Source: Streptomyces graminilatus (GTDB lineage: Bacteria > Actinomycetota > Actinomycetes > Streptomycetales > Streptomycetaceae). From it: a DNA stretch of 64,000 nucleotides. Where the stretch lies: NCBI RefSeq assembly GCF_001418565.1, contig NZ_LIQQ01000038.1:1-64000 (forward strand), written 5' to 3'. Position 1 is the first letter of the stretch. Every line of letters starts with the position of its first letter. A program made the position numbers and the translations under genes. Of the stretch, positions 17,514 through 26,833 are shown one piece after another. The notes beneath the pieces were generated by a model. That model worked only from the letters and a program-made list of their open reading frames with translations, did no database searches and had not been told where the DNA came from.

Positions 17514-17915
17514 CGTTGGACGAGCTGCTTCGTTTCGACTCGCCCGTCAGCACGGCCACCTTCCGGTACACCACGGAAGCCGTCACGCTCGGCGGCACCG
17601 ATATCCCGGCCGGTGTCCCTGTGGTGGTCGCTCTTGGAGCGGCCAACCGCGATCCGGAGCGGTTCCCGTCACCGGACCAGCTCAACCTGCATGGGGATGC
17701 TGCCGGCCATCTCGGCTTCGGCCACGGTATCCACCGCTGTGTCGGCGCCCCCCCTGGCCAAGGCCGAAGCCGACATCGCCCTGCGCGCGGTCCTGGCCCG
17801 CTTCCCTCAGTTCCGGCTTGCCGTCCCACCTGATCAACTGCAGTGGCGGCGCACCCGCCTGGTGCGCGGACTGACCGCGCTTCCACTCCTTGTCCAGCGT
17901 CCCGGCGCACTCTAA
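17513..17915 (+). pseudogene. Cytochrome P450 C-terminal remnant
   Basis: The sequence reads LDELLRFDSPVSTATFRYTT, VPVVVALGAANRDPERFPSP and the heme-thiolate loop FGHGIHRCVG with its cysteine, then shifts frame near 17750 and continues LAKAEADIALRAVLARFPQF to a TAA stop. Only the part after the ExxR helix remains, roughly the last 130 residues of a 400-residue bacterial P450. With no N-terminus and a frameshift in the heme region it cannot work. It joins ISAs1 debris directly on its left. Confidence 0.75.
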
Positions 17916-17916
17916 G

Positions 17917-18107
17917 CAGCAGGACGCCGCCGCGACCTGGAAGAAGACGTTCGGACACCACCCGCCGATGGGGTTCGTCGACCACGGCCGTGGCGGGTCC
18001 GGAGAGGCGGTCGTGGACCTGCTGCGGCCCGGCAACGCGGGCTCCAACACCGTCGCGGACCACATCGAGGCCACCAAGCCGGCCCTGGCCCGGTTGCCGT
18101 GTGGCCG
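17917..18107 (+). pseudogene. IS1380-family transposase internal remnant
   Basis: The frame reads AAATWKKTFGHHPPMGFVDH, then GEAVVDLLRPGNAGSNTVAD and HIEATKPALARLP, the characteristic DDE-domain segment of IS1380 transposases. It has neither start nor end, and abuts the P450 remnant on its left and the TetR gene region on its right. Confidence 0.7.
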
Positions 18108-18194
18108 AGCACCAGCAGGTCGGATACACGGTGAGGCGACAGTGGTGCGTCACGCCGTCAGACGTGCTTTCTCGCCGAGCGCGGTCAGCCCTCG

Positions 18195-18803
18195 TCAGCC
18201 CTCGTCGGCCCGGTCGCCGTTCGCCTGCCCGCGGAGTAGGTCGATGACCGCCAGGACCGTTCTCGTGCCGGTCTCCGAGGTCCAGGTCTGCGGATCCTCC
18301 AGGACGGACAGCCAGTAGCCGCGAAGGAGGAGGTGCAGTACGTCCGCGGACAGCTCGGCGTCCGGCAGGCCGGCCTCGACGGCGGAGTCGTGTATCTCCT
18401 TGCGGTGTTTGCGCGACATCGCACGGAGATCCCGTTCGACGGCTGTTTCCTCGCCGTCGGCCGAGGCCTCGCCGACGACCTCCATCAACAGGCGCCGGAG
18501 GACCACGTCGTCCCGCTCGGTCGTGCACATCCACTGGGCGAACGACCTGAGCCTCTCCGGTCCGGCGAGCCCGTCGAGCGCCTCGGTCTGATCGCGTTCC
18601 CACTCCTCCTCGGCGCAGCGGATGGCGTTGAGCATCAGGGCCGAGCGGCTGGAGATGTAGTTGGTGACCATGGTCGTCGAGCCGCCGAGCCGGGCGGCGA
18701 CCGCTCGGATGGTGACAGAGCGGACGCCTGATTCCCTGGCCACCTGCAGTGTCGCCGCCGCGATCTCGTTTCGGCGCCGCACCTCGTCGACCTCTATCGG
18801 CAT
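18195..18803 (-). CDS. TetR-family regulator of module I
   Basis: This 202-residue repressor has an N-terminal helix-turn-helix (RRNEIAAATLQVARESGVRS, with AVAARLGGSTTMVTNYISSR). The C-terminal half should bind an inducer. The ATG is preceded by AAGGACTGAGG. It is divergent from the CocE-type hydrolase gene; between them a nearly perfect 26-bp palindrome lies at 18860-18885. The local arrangement predicts repression of itself and of the hydrolase, and perhaps the transporter, with relief by the imported compound. Confidence 0.86.
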   Translation of the reverse strand: MPIEVDEVRRRNEIAAATLQVARESGVRSVTIRAVAARLGGSTTMVTNYISSRSALMLNAIRCAEEEWERDQTEALDGLAGPERLRSFAQWMCTTERDDVVLRRLLMEVVGEASADGEETAVERDLRAMSRKHRKEIHDSAVEAGLPDAELSADVLHLLLRGYWLSVLEDPQTWTSETGTRTVLAVIDLLRGQANGDRADEG

Positions 18804-18859
18804 GCCTCAGTCCTTACGTCAAGGGTTGACCCCATTGTCACGAGCTGCAATGTTGTCAC

Positions 18860-18885
18860 ACAACAGCGTTGTACAACACTGTTGT
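18860..18885. promoter_or_regulatory. 26-bp palindromic operator of module I
   Basis: Arms ACAACAGCGTTGT and ACAACACTGTTGT match as an inverted repeat at 12 of 13 positions, centred on GTAC. Extra TGTTGT half-sites occur just left (from 18851). It lies between the divergent TetR and hydrolase genes, 57 bases before the TetR ATG and 33 before the hydrolase ATG. Confidence 0.75.
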
Positions 18886-18917
18886 CCATCTGTTTCCGCG
18901 CTCTTCGAAAGGCCGGC

Positions 18918-20651
18918 ATGCCTCCCTTCACCTATCAGCGGATCATCGCCGGCCCCGTTCCCGCGCAGGCCCGGCAGTACATGGTCCGCATGCGCGACGG
19001 GGTACGGCTGGCAACCGACGTCTATCTGCCGGAGCCGCCGCCGGAGGTCCCCGGCGGCGACCCGGCGGCGCCGACGTATCCGACCGTGCTGGTCCGGCTG
19101 CCGTACGACAAGAACAGCCGCTACGTGTTCTTCGACCGGATCGCCGCCCGCTTCACCGCCCGGGGTTACGCGATGGTGGTGCAGGACGTGCGTGGCAAGT
19201 TCCGCTCCGGCGGCCGGACTCTGCCGTTCCTGTCGGAGGCCGACGACGGCTACGACTCCATCGAGTGGACCACCCACCAGCCCTGGTCCAACGGGCGTGT
19301 GGGCATGTTCGGGGACTCGTACTACGGCTTCACACAGTGGGCCGCCGTGTCGTCGCAGCACCCGGCCCTGCGTGCCATCGTGCCGCGTCTGACGTGCGCG
19401 AACTTCAACGACCTTCTGCAACACGACCCGCGGGGTGCGGCCCAGACCGGCCGGCCGGTCTGGGTGGAGGGAGCGGAGTACTACGCCCACCACTGGGTGG
19501 AGAACGACACGTACGAGTTCGAGGTCGACCGCTCCGTACGCCCGATGATCGAACAGTACGAGCAGGCGTTCCGTGCCCTCGGTACCCGCTCCGAGTGGTT
19601 CGACGTGATCGCCCCGAACTACGCGAACCTCCTTCCCGCCGCCCTCGGACGGCACCCGTACGACGCCAGGCCCGTGCCCGTGCTGCACTGCGTGGGGTGG
19701 TTCGACAACGTCCGTGTCCCCCACATGCGGGACTACGAGGCACTGGCCTCACGACCCGGCTGGGACGCGGTGCAGTACCTCTGGGCGGCTTCGATCGACC
19801 ACGAGAACTACACCCTTGACGGCGCACCGGTCACCGCCCCGGAGAACGACCACGCCCTCGACGACACAGCTCTCGACCGCATGCTGAACGACTACACCGG
19901 TCCCGCTCTCGATTTCTTCGACGTGTTCCTCAAGGAGACCCGTCCCGTGTCCTCGCTGCGGAAAGTCAGCTGGGAGCTCGGGCACGCCGGCCGTCGTACG
20001 TCGGACGTGTGGCCCCCTGCCGACAGCACCGTGCGGACCCTGTGGCTCGGCGACCCCGCCCGGTCGGCGGATCCCCTGCCGGGTGCGCCGCTGACCCACG
20101 TGTCCCCGCCCGAGGAGGGATCCGTGGAGTGGGCGTACGACCCGGACGCCCTGGTAGCCTCCGCCGTAAACAACAGCTTCGCGTATCTGCAGGCCTACCC
20201 GGACCTCGCGGAGACCGCCGCCCGCAGCGATGTCCTCGCCTTCACCGGACCGGTGCTGTCCGAGCCACTGGACCTCGCGGGCCCGGTCGGTCTGGACCTG
20301 TACGTCACCAGCAGCGCCCCGGTCTTCGACGTGTTCGCGCAGCTCCTCGACCTGAGCCCGGACGGGCAGGCCCGTCTGGTCGTCCGGGGCGAGGTCGAGG
20401 TCGTCCGGGAAACGGCCCCGGAGCAGATCCACGTCGAACTCGGCCACACCGGTTACCGGCTGCGCGCCGGACACCGGCTCGCACTGATCATCACCAGCAG
20501 TGACTACCCGCTCTTCCTGCCCGCCTCGGGCACGGAGGAGAACCGCTGGACCACCGCCACCCCCAAATCCAGCACCCAGACCCTCGGCACCGGAGGCGCC
20601 CGGCCGTCCCGCCTGACGGTCACGGTGCTCCCGTCAGCGACCAGCGGCTGA
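18918..20651 (+). CDS. CocE/NonD-family hydrolase of module I
   Basis: This 577-residue serine hydrolase of the CocE/NonD (X-Pro dipeptidyl-peptidase S15) family has the nucleophile S134 in MFGDSYYG, an early MRDGVRLATDVYLP strand and VLVRLPYDKN, then a C-terminal jelly-roll domain (about 350-577) with LYVTSSAPVFDVFAQL and ending GHRLALIITSSDYP. Members cleave acyl esters or amides such as cocaine or peptides; no signal peptide is seen. The ATG at 18918 has AAAGG upstream. An 11-bp direct repeat (GGCTGACCACC) spans its stop codon. It is close kin of the module II hydrolase at 50437 and precedes an ABC importer. Confidence 0.85.
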   Translation: MPPFTYQRIIAGPVPAQARQYMVRMRDGVRLATDVYLPEPPPEVPGGDPAAPTYPTVLVRLPYDKNSRYVFFDRIAARFTARGYAMVVQDVRGKFRSGGRTLPFLSEADDGYDSIEWTTHQPWSNGRVGMFGDSYYGFTQWAAVSSQHPALRAIVPRLTCANFNDLLQHDPRGAAQTGRPVWVEGAEYYAHHWVENDTYEFEVDRSVRPMIEQYEQAFRALGTRSEWFDVIAPNYANLLPAALGRHPYDARPVPVLHCVGWFDNVRVPHMRDYEALASRPGWDAVQYLWAASIDHENYTLDGAPVTAPENDHALDDTALDRMLNDYTGPALDFFDVFLKETRPVSSLRKVSWELGHAGRRTSDVWPPADSTVRTLWLGDPARSADPLPGAPLTHVSPPEEGSVEWAYDPDALVASAVNNSFAYLQAYPDLAETAARSDVLAFTGPVLSEPLDLAGPVGLDLYVTSSAPVFDVFAQLLDLSPDGQARLVVRGEVEVVRETAPEQIHVELGHTGYRLRAGHRLALIITSSDYPLFLPASGTEENRWTTATPKSSTQTLGTGGARPSRLTVTVLPSATSG

Positions 20652-20767
20652 CCACCGGCTGACCACCGGCCGGCCGTCCCGCCGACCACACGAAGTTCCT
20701 CTGCCGCCCGCACGGCAGTGAAAGGCCCCCCATAACGCCCCTGTAACTTCCACCCAGGAACAGTCAC

Positions 20768-22426
20768 ATGCGAGCTTCCAGAATCACCGCGCCCGGTGCC
20801 GCCCTGTGTATCGGTCTGCTCACCGTCTCCGCCTGCTCCTCCGGCGCCACCGGGTCGGCCGGCGGTGCGTCCGGCGCCTTCAAGCTCACCACCAGGACGC
20901 CTGCCGCCACCGGGTCCCTCGACGAGGTGACCTGGAACCTGCCCCTGGGTGAACCGACCACGCTCGACCCCGCCAAGGTAGGCGACTACTCCCCGAACAC
21001 GGTGGAGGCCAACCTGTGCGATCCCCTGCTGCGTCTGCGGCCGGACTACTCCATCGCACCGGGCCTCGCCTCGTCCTGGAAGAAGCCGGACGACCAGACG
21101 CTCGTGCTGGAGCTGCGTGAAGACGTGAAGTTCTGGAACGGCGACCCGATGACAGCCAAGGACGTCGTCGCCAGCCTGACCCGGCAGAGCGCTCCGGCCA
21201 CCCAGGCCGTCAACGCCTCCGTACTGGCAAGCGTGAAGTCCGTGACCGCGACCGGCGACCACCAGGTGACCATACGCTTCAAGCAGCCCGACGAACTGTT
21301 CCTGAAGTCCCTGGTCAATGGATTCGGAGGGGTCAGCGAAGCCTCGTACATGAAGAAGGCCGGTGCCTCCTACGGCACGGCCAAGGGCGGACTCATGTGC
21401 AGCGGGCCGTTCAAGCTCGAAAACTGGAAGTCGGGTGACTCCATCACCGCGGTCCGCAACGACCAGTACTGGGACGCCTCGCTCAGGCCGAAGGTCAAAA
21501 AGCTGACGTTCAAGTTCGTCACCGACTCCAACACGCTGACCAGCGCCCTGCTGTCGGGCCAGATCGACGGCAGTTACGAGATCCCCTCCAGCGTCGCCAG
21601 GGCCCTGCGCTCCTCCGGCGCCGGAAAGCTCTACTACGGTCCATCGGCGCAGACGAACTTCATCGCCCCCACCACTCCCTCCTCCCCGCTCGCCGACAGC
21701 CGCGTCGCCAAGGCACTCTCCCTGGTCCTGGACCAGGACGCGCTGATCAAGAACGTCTACGACGGCGCGGCCGGGAAACTGAAGACCGTGATCCCGCCGC
21801 TGGTGTGGAAGAACGGCGAGGCCGCCGCCGTCTACGCCCAGGGTTACGGGCGGCTCCCCGCCACCCCTGGGACGGACGAGGCCAAGGCCAAGCAGCTCAT
21901 CGCGCAGGCCGCGCCGAAGAAGCGCTCCGTCATCGTGGCCATGCCGGCGGGTGACCAGCAGTCCCTGCAGATCCTGACCTTCCTCCAGGCCGCGGCCAAG
22001 ACCATCGGGCTGGACGTGGTCATCAAGCAGCTCCAGCCGACCCAGATGTCGGACGTGTTCTACGACGCCGGCCTCCGCAAGGGCCTGGACGGCGTCATAG
22101 GTCTCGGGTACGTCGAGGTACCGGACCCGCTGTCGTACGTCCCGCTGTTCACCGCGCCGGACGGGCTCTTCAACTGGACCGGCTACAAGAACGCCGAGGT
22201 CACGTCCCTGCTGACCCGGGCACAGGCGGCGACGGACCCCGAAAAGTCGGCCGCCCTGTTCAATCAGGCTCAGGAGCTGTACACGAAGGACCTGGCCATC
22301 GTGCCCATCGCGGCGCCCTACGAGCGCATGTTCATGAACAAGCGGCTCAGCGGCGCGCCCTCGTCCTTCGCCTACATCAACATGCCGTGGGCGGCCTACC
22401 TCGGCGGCACCGGAGGAGCCTCGTGA
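20768..22426 (+). CDS. ABC importer substrate-binding lipoprotein (family 5), module I
   Basis: This 552-residue extracellular protein has a lipoprotein signal (basic start, hydrophobic core ALCIGLLTVSAC with the lipobox cysteine at about residue 22). It then matches solute-binding family 5 (oligopeptide/dipeptide/nickel type), with EPTTLDPAKVGDYSPN near the start and PGLASSWKKPDDQTL. The ATG follows CCAGGAACAG. It begins a five-gene transport operon joined by four-base overlaps. Family 5 proteins also bind opines, sugars and other solutes, so a peptide substrate is not assured. Confidence 0.88.
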   Translation: MRASRITAPGAALCIGLLTVSACSSGATGSAGGASGAFKLTTRTPAATGSLDEVTWNLPLGEPTTLDPAKVGDYSPNTVEANLCDPLLRLRPDYSIAPGLASSWKKPDDQTLVLELREDVKFWNGDPMTAKDVVASLTRQSAPATQAVNASVLASVKSVTATGDHQVTIRFKQPDELFLKSLVNGFGGVSEASYMKKAGASYGTAKGGLMCSGPFKLENWKSGDSITAVRNDQYWDASLRPKVKKLTFKFVTDSNTLTSALLSGQIDGSYEIPSSVARALRSSGAGKLYYGPSAQTNFIAPTTPSSPLADSRVAKALSLVLDQDALIKNVYDGAAGKLKTVIPPLVWKNGEAAAVYAQGYGRLPATPGTDEAKAKQLIAQAAPKKRSVIVAMPAGDQQSLQILTFLQAAAKTIGLDVVIKQLQPTQMSDVFYDAGLRKGLDGVIGLGYVEVPDPLSYVPLFTAPDGLFNWTGYKNAEVTSLLTRAQAATDPEKSAALFNQAQELYTKDLAIVPIAAPYERMFMNKRLSGAPSSFAYINMPWAAYLGGTGGAS

Positions 22427-23373
22427 TCTGGCGCTTCATCGCCCGCCGCACGGCGATGCTGGTGGTGACCGTACTGGTGGCCAGCATCGTCATCTACGGT
22501 GCGCTGTTCATCGCGCCCGGCGATCCGGCCACCCTGCTGGTCGGGGGCGGCAAGCCGCCCAGCCCCCGGGTGATCGAGGAGATCCACCGTCAGTACCACC
22601 TCGACGATCCGTTCGTGCAGAGCTACTGGCGCTGGCTGACCGGCATGCTGCACGGCGATGCCGGCCAGTCCCTGTCCTACCGGGACAGCGTCACCCACCT
22701 GATCACCGACCGGATGGGCAACACCCTCTTCCTCGTCGCCTACGCCGCGCTGCTCATCATCCTGCCAGGTGTCGCCCTGGGCACCCTGGCCGCATTGCGC
22801 GGCGGCCTCGGCGAGAACCTCATCACCGTCGTGACTACCACGCTGATGGCAGTGCCCACGTTCGTGATCTCGGTGCTCCTCATCTGGTGGCTGTCCGTAC
22901 GGTGGGGGTGGTTCCCGGCGTACGGCTCCGGCGTCGGGTTCGCCGGACGGATCGAGCATCTGACCCTCCCCGCCCTGGCCCTCGCCGCGTCCTGGCTCGC
23001 CTACGTGGCCCAGGTGACCCAGGCGGCGGTCCGTGCCGAACTGGCCTCGGAACACGTCGAGACGGCTCGCTCCCGGGGCATCCCGGAACGGTTCGTGCTT
23101 CGCAAGCACGTCCTGCGCAACGCCGCCGGCCCGATCTTCTCGGTGTCCGGTGTGGCCGTCGCGGGCCTGATCGCGGGGGCCTCGATCGTCGAGCAGGCCT
23201 TCGGCGTCAACGGCATCGGTGCCCTGCTGATCCAGAGCGCCGCCAAACAGGATCTCGCCGTGGTCCAGACCCTGGCTCTGATCACGGTCGTCGTCTTCGT
23301 CGCCGTCAACACCCTCGTGGACGTGGTCACCGCGGCCCTCGACCACCGGGTCTCGCTGGAGGCCGGCGCATGA
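22423..23373 (+). CDS. ABC importer permease, DppB type, module I
   Basis: This 316-residue inner-membrane protein has six predicted helices, beginning with AMLVVTVLVASIVIYGALFI. The family's GDxG segment appears as MLHGDAGQSLSY, and the ATPase-coupling EAA loop as ETARSRGIPERFVLRKHVLRN (start ETARSRG). It begins at a GTG overlapping the lipoprotein stop and forms the channel with the following permease. Confidence 0.9.
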   Translation: MIWRFIARRTAMLVVTVLVASIVIYGALFIAPGDPATLLVGGGKPPSPRVIEEIHRQYHLDDPFVQSYWRWLTGMLHGDAGQSLSYRDSVTHLITDRMGNTLFLVAYAALLIILPGVALGTLAALRGGLGENLITVVTTTLMAVPTFVISVLLIWWLSVRWGWFPAYGSGVGFAGRIEHLTLPALALAASWLAYVAQVTQAAVRAELASEHVETARSRGIPERFVLRKHVLRNAAGPIFSVSGVAVAGLIAGASIVEQAFGVNGIGALLIQSAAKQDLAVVQTLALITVVVFVAVNTLVDVVTAALDHRVSLEAGA

Positions 23374-24245
23374 GCAGCTACCAGATCGCATCCCTGGGCC
23401 GTGGGCTGATACGTAGCAGCAGGCTCCGTTCCTTCGTACGAGGCCATGGCGTACTGGCCGCCGCCGGCGCGGTCGTCGCGGTCGTGGTCCTGGCCTCGGT
23501 GTGCGCCCCGCTGATCGCGCCCTACGACCCGAACGCCGTCGACGTGATGGCCGTCTCCCAGGGCAGGTCGGCCGCGCACTGGCTGGGTACCGACGACACA
23601 GGCCGGGACATACTCTCGCGGCTGCTGTACGGAGCGCGCCTCAGCCTGCTGGCCCCGGCCGCCGTCGTCCTGATCGCCGGAGTGCTCAGTTCGGCCCTCG
23701 CGGTGAGTGCCGCCTGGCTCGGCGGCTGGTGGGACCGGACGGTCTCCGCTCTGCTGGACGTCGTCTTCGGGTTCCCCGGACTGGTCCTCGCGGTGGTCGC
23801 CGCCGCCGTCTTCGGCGCGGGTCTCACGGTGGCCGTGGTCGCCCTGTCGGTCGCCTATCTCCCGTACATCGGCCGTGTCGTACGCAATGCCGCCCTGCGC
23901 GAGTGCCAGCTGCCGTACGTCTCGGCTCTGCGGATGCTCGGCATGTCCGGGTGGCGGATCTGTCTGCGCCACGTCGTCCCCAATCTGCTGCCGATCGCCC
24001 TCGTCCAGGTGACCATGTCCTTCGGCTACGCCCTGCTCGACGTCGCCGCGTTCTCCTTCATCGGTCTCGGCACCCAGCCCCCGACCGCCGAGTGGGGACT
24101 GATGGTCGCCAACGGCACCTCCGGCATCCTGGCCGGCCGGCCCGAGCAGTCCCTCTACGCCGGCGTGGCGATCGTCGTCTTCGTCATCGCCTGCAACCTC
24201 ATCGGCAACGGCCTGTCCACGCGACTCCAGGGAGAGACCCGATGA
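23370..24245 (+). CDS. ABC importer permease, DppC type, module I
   Basis: This 291-residue permease has an N-terminal cytoplasmic arm, a first helix GAVVAVVVLASVCAPLIAPY, the HWLGTDDTGRDILSRLLYG motif (core LGTDDTGRD) typical of DppC/OppC, and a C-terminal EAA-type loop. The ATG overlaps the dppB-like stop. It pairs with the preceding permease. Confidence 0.9.
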   Translation: MSSYQIASLGRGLIRSSRLRSFVRGHGVLAAAGAVVAVVVLASVCAPLIAPYDPNAVDVMAVSQGRSAAHWLGTDDTGRDILSRLLYGARLSLLAPAAVVLIAGVLSSALAVSAAWLGGWWDRTVSALLDVVFGFPGLVLAVVAAAVFGAGLTVAVVALSVAYLPYIGRVVRNAALRECQLPYVSALRMLGMSGWRICLRHVVPNLLPIALVQVTMSFGYALLDVAAFSFIGLGTQPPTAEWGLMVANGTSGILAGRPEQSLYAGVAIVVFVIACNLIGNGLSTRLQGETR

Positions 24246-25261
24246 ACCGGCCTCAGCCCCTCCTGGCCATCGACGAACTCCACGTCACCCTGCCCTTCAA
24301 GGGGCAACCCCGTACCGTCATCCAGCGCGTCGACCTCACTGTCCCCGCCGGCTCGGCCGTAGGGCTGGTCGGCGAGTCGGGGTCCGGCAAGTCGATGACC
24401 GCCCGGGCGGTGCTGCGGCTCCTGCCGGGCGGCGCCCGCACGGGCGGGAAGATCCTCTTCGACGGGGCGGACGTCACCACGATGAGCCCGGCCGCCCTCC
24501 GCAAGCTGCGCATCCATGACGTGGCCATGATCTTCCAGGACCCGAGGGCGCACATCAACCCGGTGCGTACCATCGGCGACTTCCTGACCGAGGCACTGGT
24601 CACGACACGGGGCGTACGCCCCCGGGCCGCCGAGGCGACCGTGACCGCGCTGCTGCGTGAGGTCGGCATCGCCGACGCCGCCCGTCGACTGCGCCAGCGT
24701 CCCTCCGAACTCTCGGGCGGCCTTCTGCAACGCGTCATGATCGCCGCCGCTCTCGCCGCCGAACCGCGTCTGCTGCTCGCCGACGAACCCACCACCGCCC
24801 TGGACGTCACGACACAGGCCGAGGTGATGGCGATCATCGACGAGGCACGCGCCGAGCGGGGACTGGCCATGCTGTTCATCACCCACGATTTGGCCCTGGC
24901 CGCCGCCGTGTGCGACCGCATCGCCGTGATGTACGCCGGCAGTGTGGTGGAGGAACTGCCCGCCGACCGGCTGCACGACGGCGCCCGTCACCCCTACACG
25001 CGTGCCCTGCTCGCCTCCCGCCCAGCCCCGGGCTCCGGCGGGTCCCTGCGGGCCATCCCGGGGCGCCCGCTGCCGGCGTACGAAACCGGCCCCGGATGTG
25101 CCTTCGGGACCCGCTGCTCACAGGCGCAGGAGGTCTGCGGCGCCGAACGGCCCCTGCCGCGCTCGGGCGGCGGAGGCACGACAGCCTGCCACTTCCCCGT
25201 CGACCCCCTCGTTCCGCAGGCCACGACCGGCGCGGGAGACAGGAGCACCACCCATGGCTGA
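24242..25261 (+). CDS. ABC importer ATPase, DppD type, module I
   Basis: This 339-residue ATPase has Walker A GESGSGKS, the signature LSGGLLQR, Walker B LLLADEPTTALDV and switch histidine ITHD. The C-terminal oligopeptide-transporter domain has the iron-sulfur-type cysteines FGTRCSQAQEVC and a final CHFP. The ATG overlaps the upstream stop, and its own end overlaps the next ATPase by eight bases. Confidence 0.9.
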   Translation: MNRPQPLLAIDELHVTLPFKGQPRTVIQRVDLTVPAGSAVGLVGESGSGKSMTARAVLRLLPGGARTGGKILFDGADVTTMSPAALRKLRIHDVAMIFQDPRAHINPVRTIGDFLTEALVTTRGVRPRAAEATVTALLREVGIADAARRLRQRPSELSGGLLQRVMIAAALAAEPRLLLADEPTTALDVTTQAEVMAIIDEARAERGLAMLFITHDLALAAAVCDRIAVMYAGSVVEELPADRLHDGARHPYTRALLASRPAPGSGGSLRAIPGRPLPAYETGPGCAFGTRCSQAQEVCGAERPLPRSGGGGTTACHFPVDPLVPQATTGAGDRSTTHG

Positions 25262-26120
25262 CTCGCTGCCGCCGCCGGCTCTCGAAGTCACCGGCCTGCG
25301 CAAGACGTTCGGCGACTTCACCGCCGTGGACGATGTCGCGCTGACGATCGCCCCCGGAGGGTCGCTCGCCGTGGTCGGGGAGTCGGGTTCCGGCAAGACG
25401 ACGACCGCGCGCATGATCGCCGGCCTGGAGAAACCCACCGCCGGAACGATCAGACTGAACGGCCGCGGTCGCCCCGGCGTGAACGCCCGCACCTCCGAGC
25501 GCAGGGAATTCGCCCGCGAGGTGCAGATGGTCTTCCAGGACCCCTACGCCTCCCTCGACCGGCACCAGAAGATCGGCGACTGCATCGCCGAGGTCCTCAC
25601 CCTCCACACCGACCTGCGCGGCCCCGCTCGCGCCGCGCGGACGGCCGAACTCCTCGAACAGGTCGGCCTGGACGAACGCCACGCCGCGTCACTCCCCCGC
25701 GCGCTCTCCGGCGGACAACGCCAGCGCGTCGCCATCGCCCGCGCACTGGCCGTCCAGCCCCGGCTCCTCGTCCTCGACGAGGCCGTCGCCGCCCTGGACG
25801 TCTCCGTCCAGGCCCAGATCCTCACCCTCCTCCAGCACATCCGCGAACAGACCAGCGTGGCCTACCTGTTCATCACCCACGACCTGGGCATCGTGCGGCA
25901 CATCTGCGACGAGATCGCCGTCATGCGCCACGGACGCGTCGTCGAGAGCGGCGCCGCCGACACCGTACTCACCGACCCGCAGCACCCCTACACCCGCAAA
26001 CTGCTCGACTCCGTACCCGTCCCGGGCTGGAAACCGAGCCGCGTCCTCGCCACCGCCGACACGGTCCCGTCCGTTCCGGGAACGGAAGCCTCGAAGGGGG
26101 ATGCGGGCAACCGGCCGTGA
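25254..26120 (+). CDS. ABC importer ATPase, DppF type, module I
   Basis: This 288-residue ATPase has Walker A GESGSGKT, signature ALSGGQRQR, Walker B LLVLDEAVAALDV and ITHD. It is shorter than many DppF proteins because the C-terminal cysteine motif is absent, leaving HPYTRKLLDSVPVPGW and a short tail. It powers transport together with the preceding ATPase. The ATG is fixed by an eight-base overlap and a GGAGCACC ribosome binding site. Confidence 0.88.
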   Translation: MADSLPPPALEVTGLRKTFGDFTAVDDVALTIAPGGSLAVVGESGSGKTTTARMIAGLEKPTAGTIRLNGRGRPGVNARTSERREFAREVQMVFQDPYASLDRHQKIGDCIAEVLTLHTDLRGPARAARTAELLEQVGLDERHAASLPRALSGGQRQRVAIARALAVQPRLLVLDEAVAALDVSVQAQILTLLQHIREQTSVAYLFITHDLGIVRHICDEIAVMRHGRVVESGAADTVLTDPQHPYTRKLLDSVPVPGWKPSRVLATADTVPSVPGTEASKGDAGNRP

Positions 26121-26195
26121 AGCAGGAGTGAGGTGACCGGTCCCGGCAGGCGTCGATTGCCTGTCGGCCGCGTTCGCGCGCCCGTGGCCTGCGCC

Positions 26196-26208
26196 TACAG
26201 TGGGTGCG
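26196..26208 (+). promoter_or_regulatory. Leaderless promoter of the XRE-cupin gene
   Basis: TACAGT (26196-26201) ends seven bases before the GTG at 26208, with no ribosome binding site, as in Streptomyces leaderless messages. It implies expression independent of the transporter operon 88 bases upstream. Confidence 0.55.
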
Positions 26209-26819
26209 TGTCCTCAGGAAACGCCGTCGTGTCGCGCAATGTGCGCCTACTCAGAGAGCAGCGGGGTCTGTCCCTGGCCGAACTGGCCCGGCAGGCGGGG
26301 CTGGCCAAGCAGACGCTGTCCAATCTGGAGCAGGGGACGGGTAATCCCACGGTCGACACCTTGTTCTCCATCGCCGCCGCGCTCGGTGTGCCGGTCACCA
26401 GGCTGGTGGCGGAGCGGGAACAGATGATGACCGTGCAGCGGGGCGACGAGGGCGTCTGGCAGGAGCACGGGGGCTACAAGTCCCGTTCCCTGGACCACAT
26501 CTACGGTTCCGGTGTCATCGAGAACTACCTGCTCCGGGTCGTCCGTGGGCCGGAGGGCACGACAACACCGTCCGAACCGCATCCGGTGGGCACGCTGGAA
26601 CACCTGTACGTGATCAACGGCCGGGTGCGGGTGGGCCCGGTGGAGTCCCCGGTGGAGCTGGCGGCCGGGGATTTCGTGCGCTACCCGGGCGACCGTCCCC
26701 ATCTCTACGAGTCGCTGGTGGACGAGAGCCTGCTGCACGTGGTGGTGAGCGTGCCGCGGGTCCAGCCGGGTACGGGTGGCTCGAACCCCACCCGCACGCA
26801 GGGCAACGGCCGCCGCTGA
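26208..26819 (+). CDS. XRE-family regulator with cupin sensor domain
   Basis: This 203-residue protein has an N-terminal helix-turn-helix (NVRLLREQRGLSLAELARQA, with KQTLSNLEQGTGNPTVDTLF, residues about 8-60) and a C-terminal cupin (PHPVGTLEHLYVINGRVRVG, then GDFVRYPGDRPHLYE). Such regulators sense a small ligand through the cupin and often control amine or peptide catabolism. It follows the module I transporter on the same strand but has its own leaderless promoter. The GTG at 26208 is preferred over an upstream in-frame start because of that promoter. Confidence 0.85.
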   Translation: MSSGNAVVSRNVRLLREQRGLSLAELARQAGLAKQTLSNLEQGTGNPTVDTLFSIAAALGVPVTRLVAEREQMMTVQRGDEGVWQEHGGYKSRSLDHIYGSGVIENYLLRVVRGPEGTTTPSEPHPVGTLEHLYVINGRVRVGPVESPVELAAGDFVRYPGDRPHLYESLVDESLLHVVVSVPRVQPGTGGSNPTRTQGNGRR

Positions 26820-26833
26820 GCGGTGTTTCGGGC

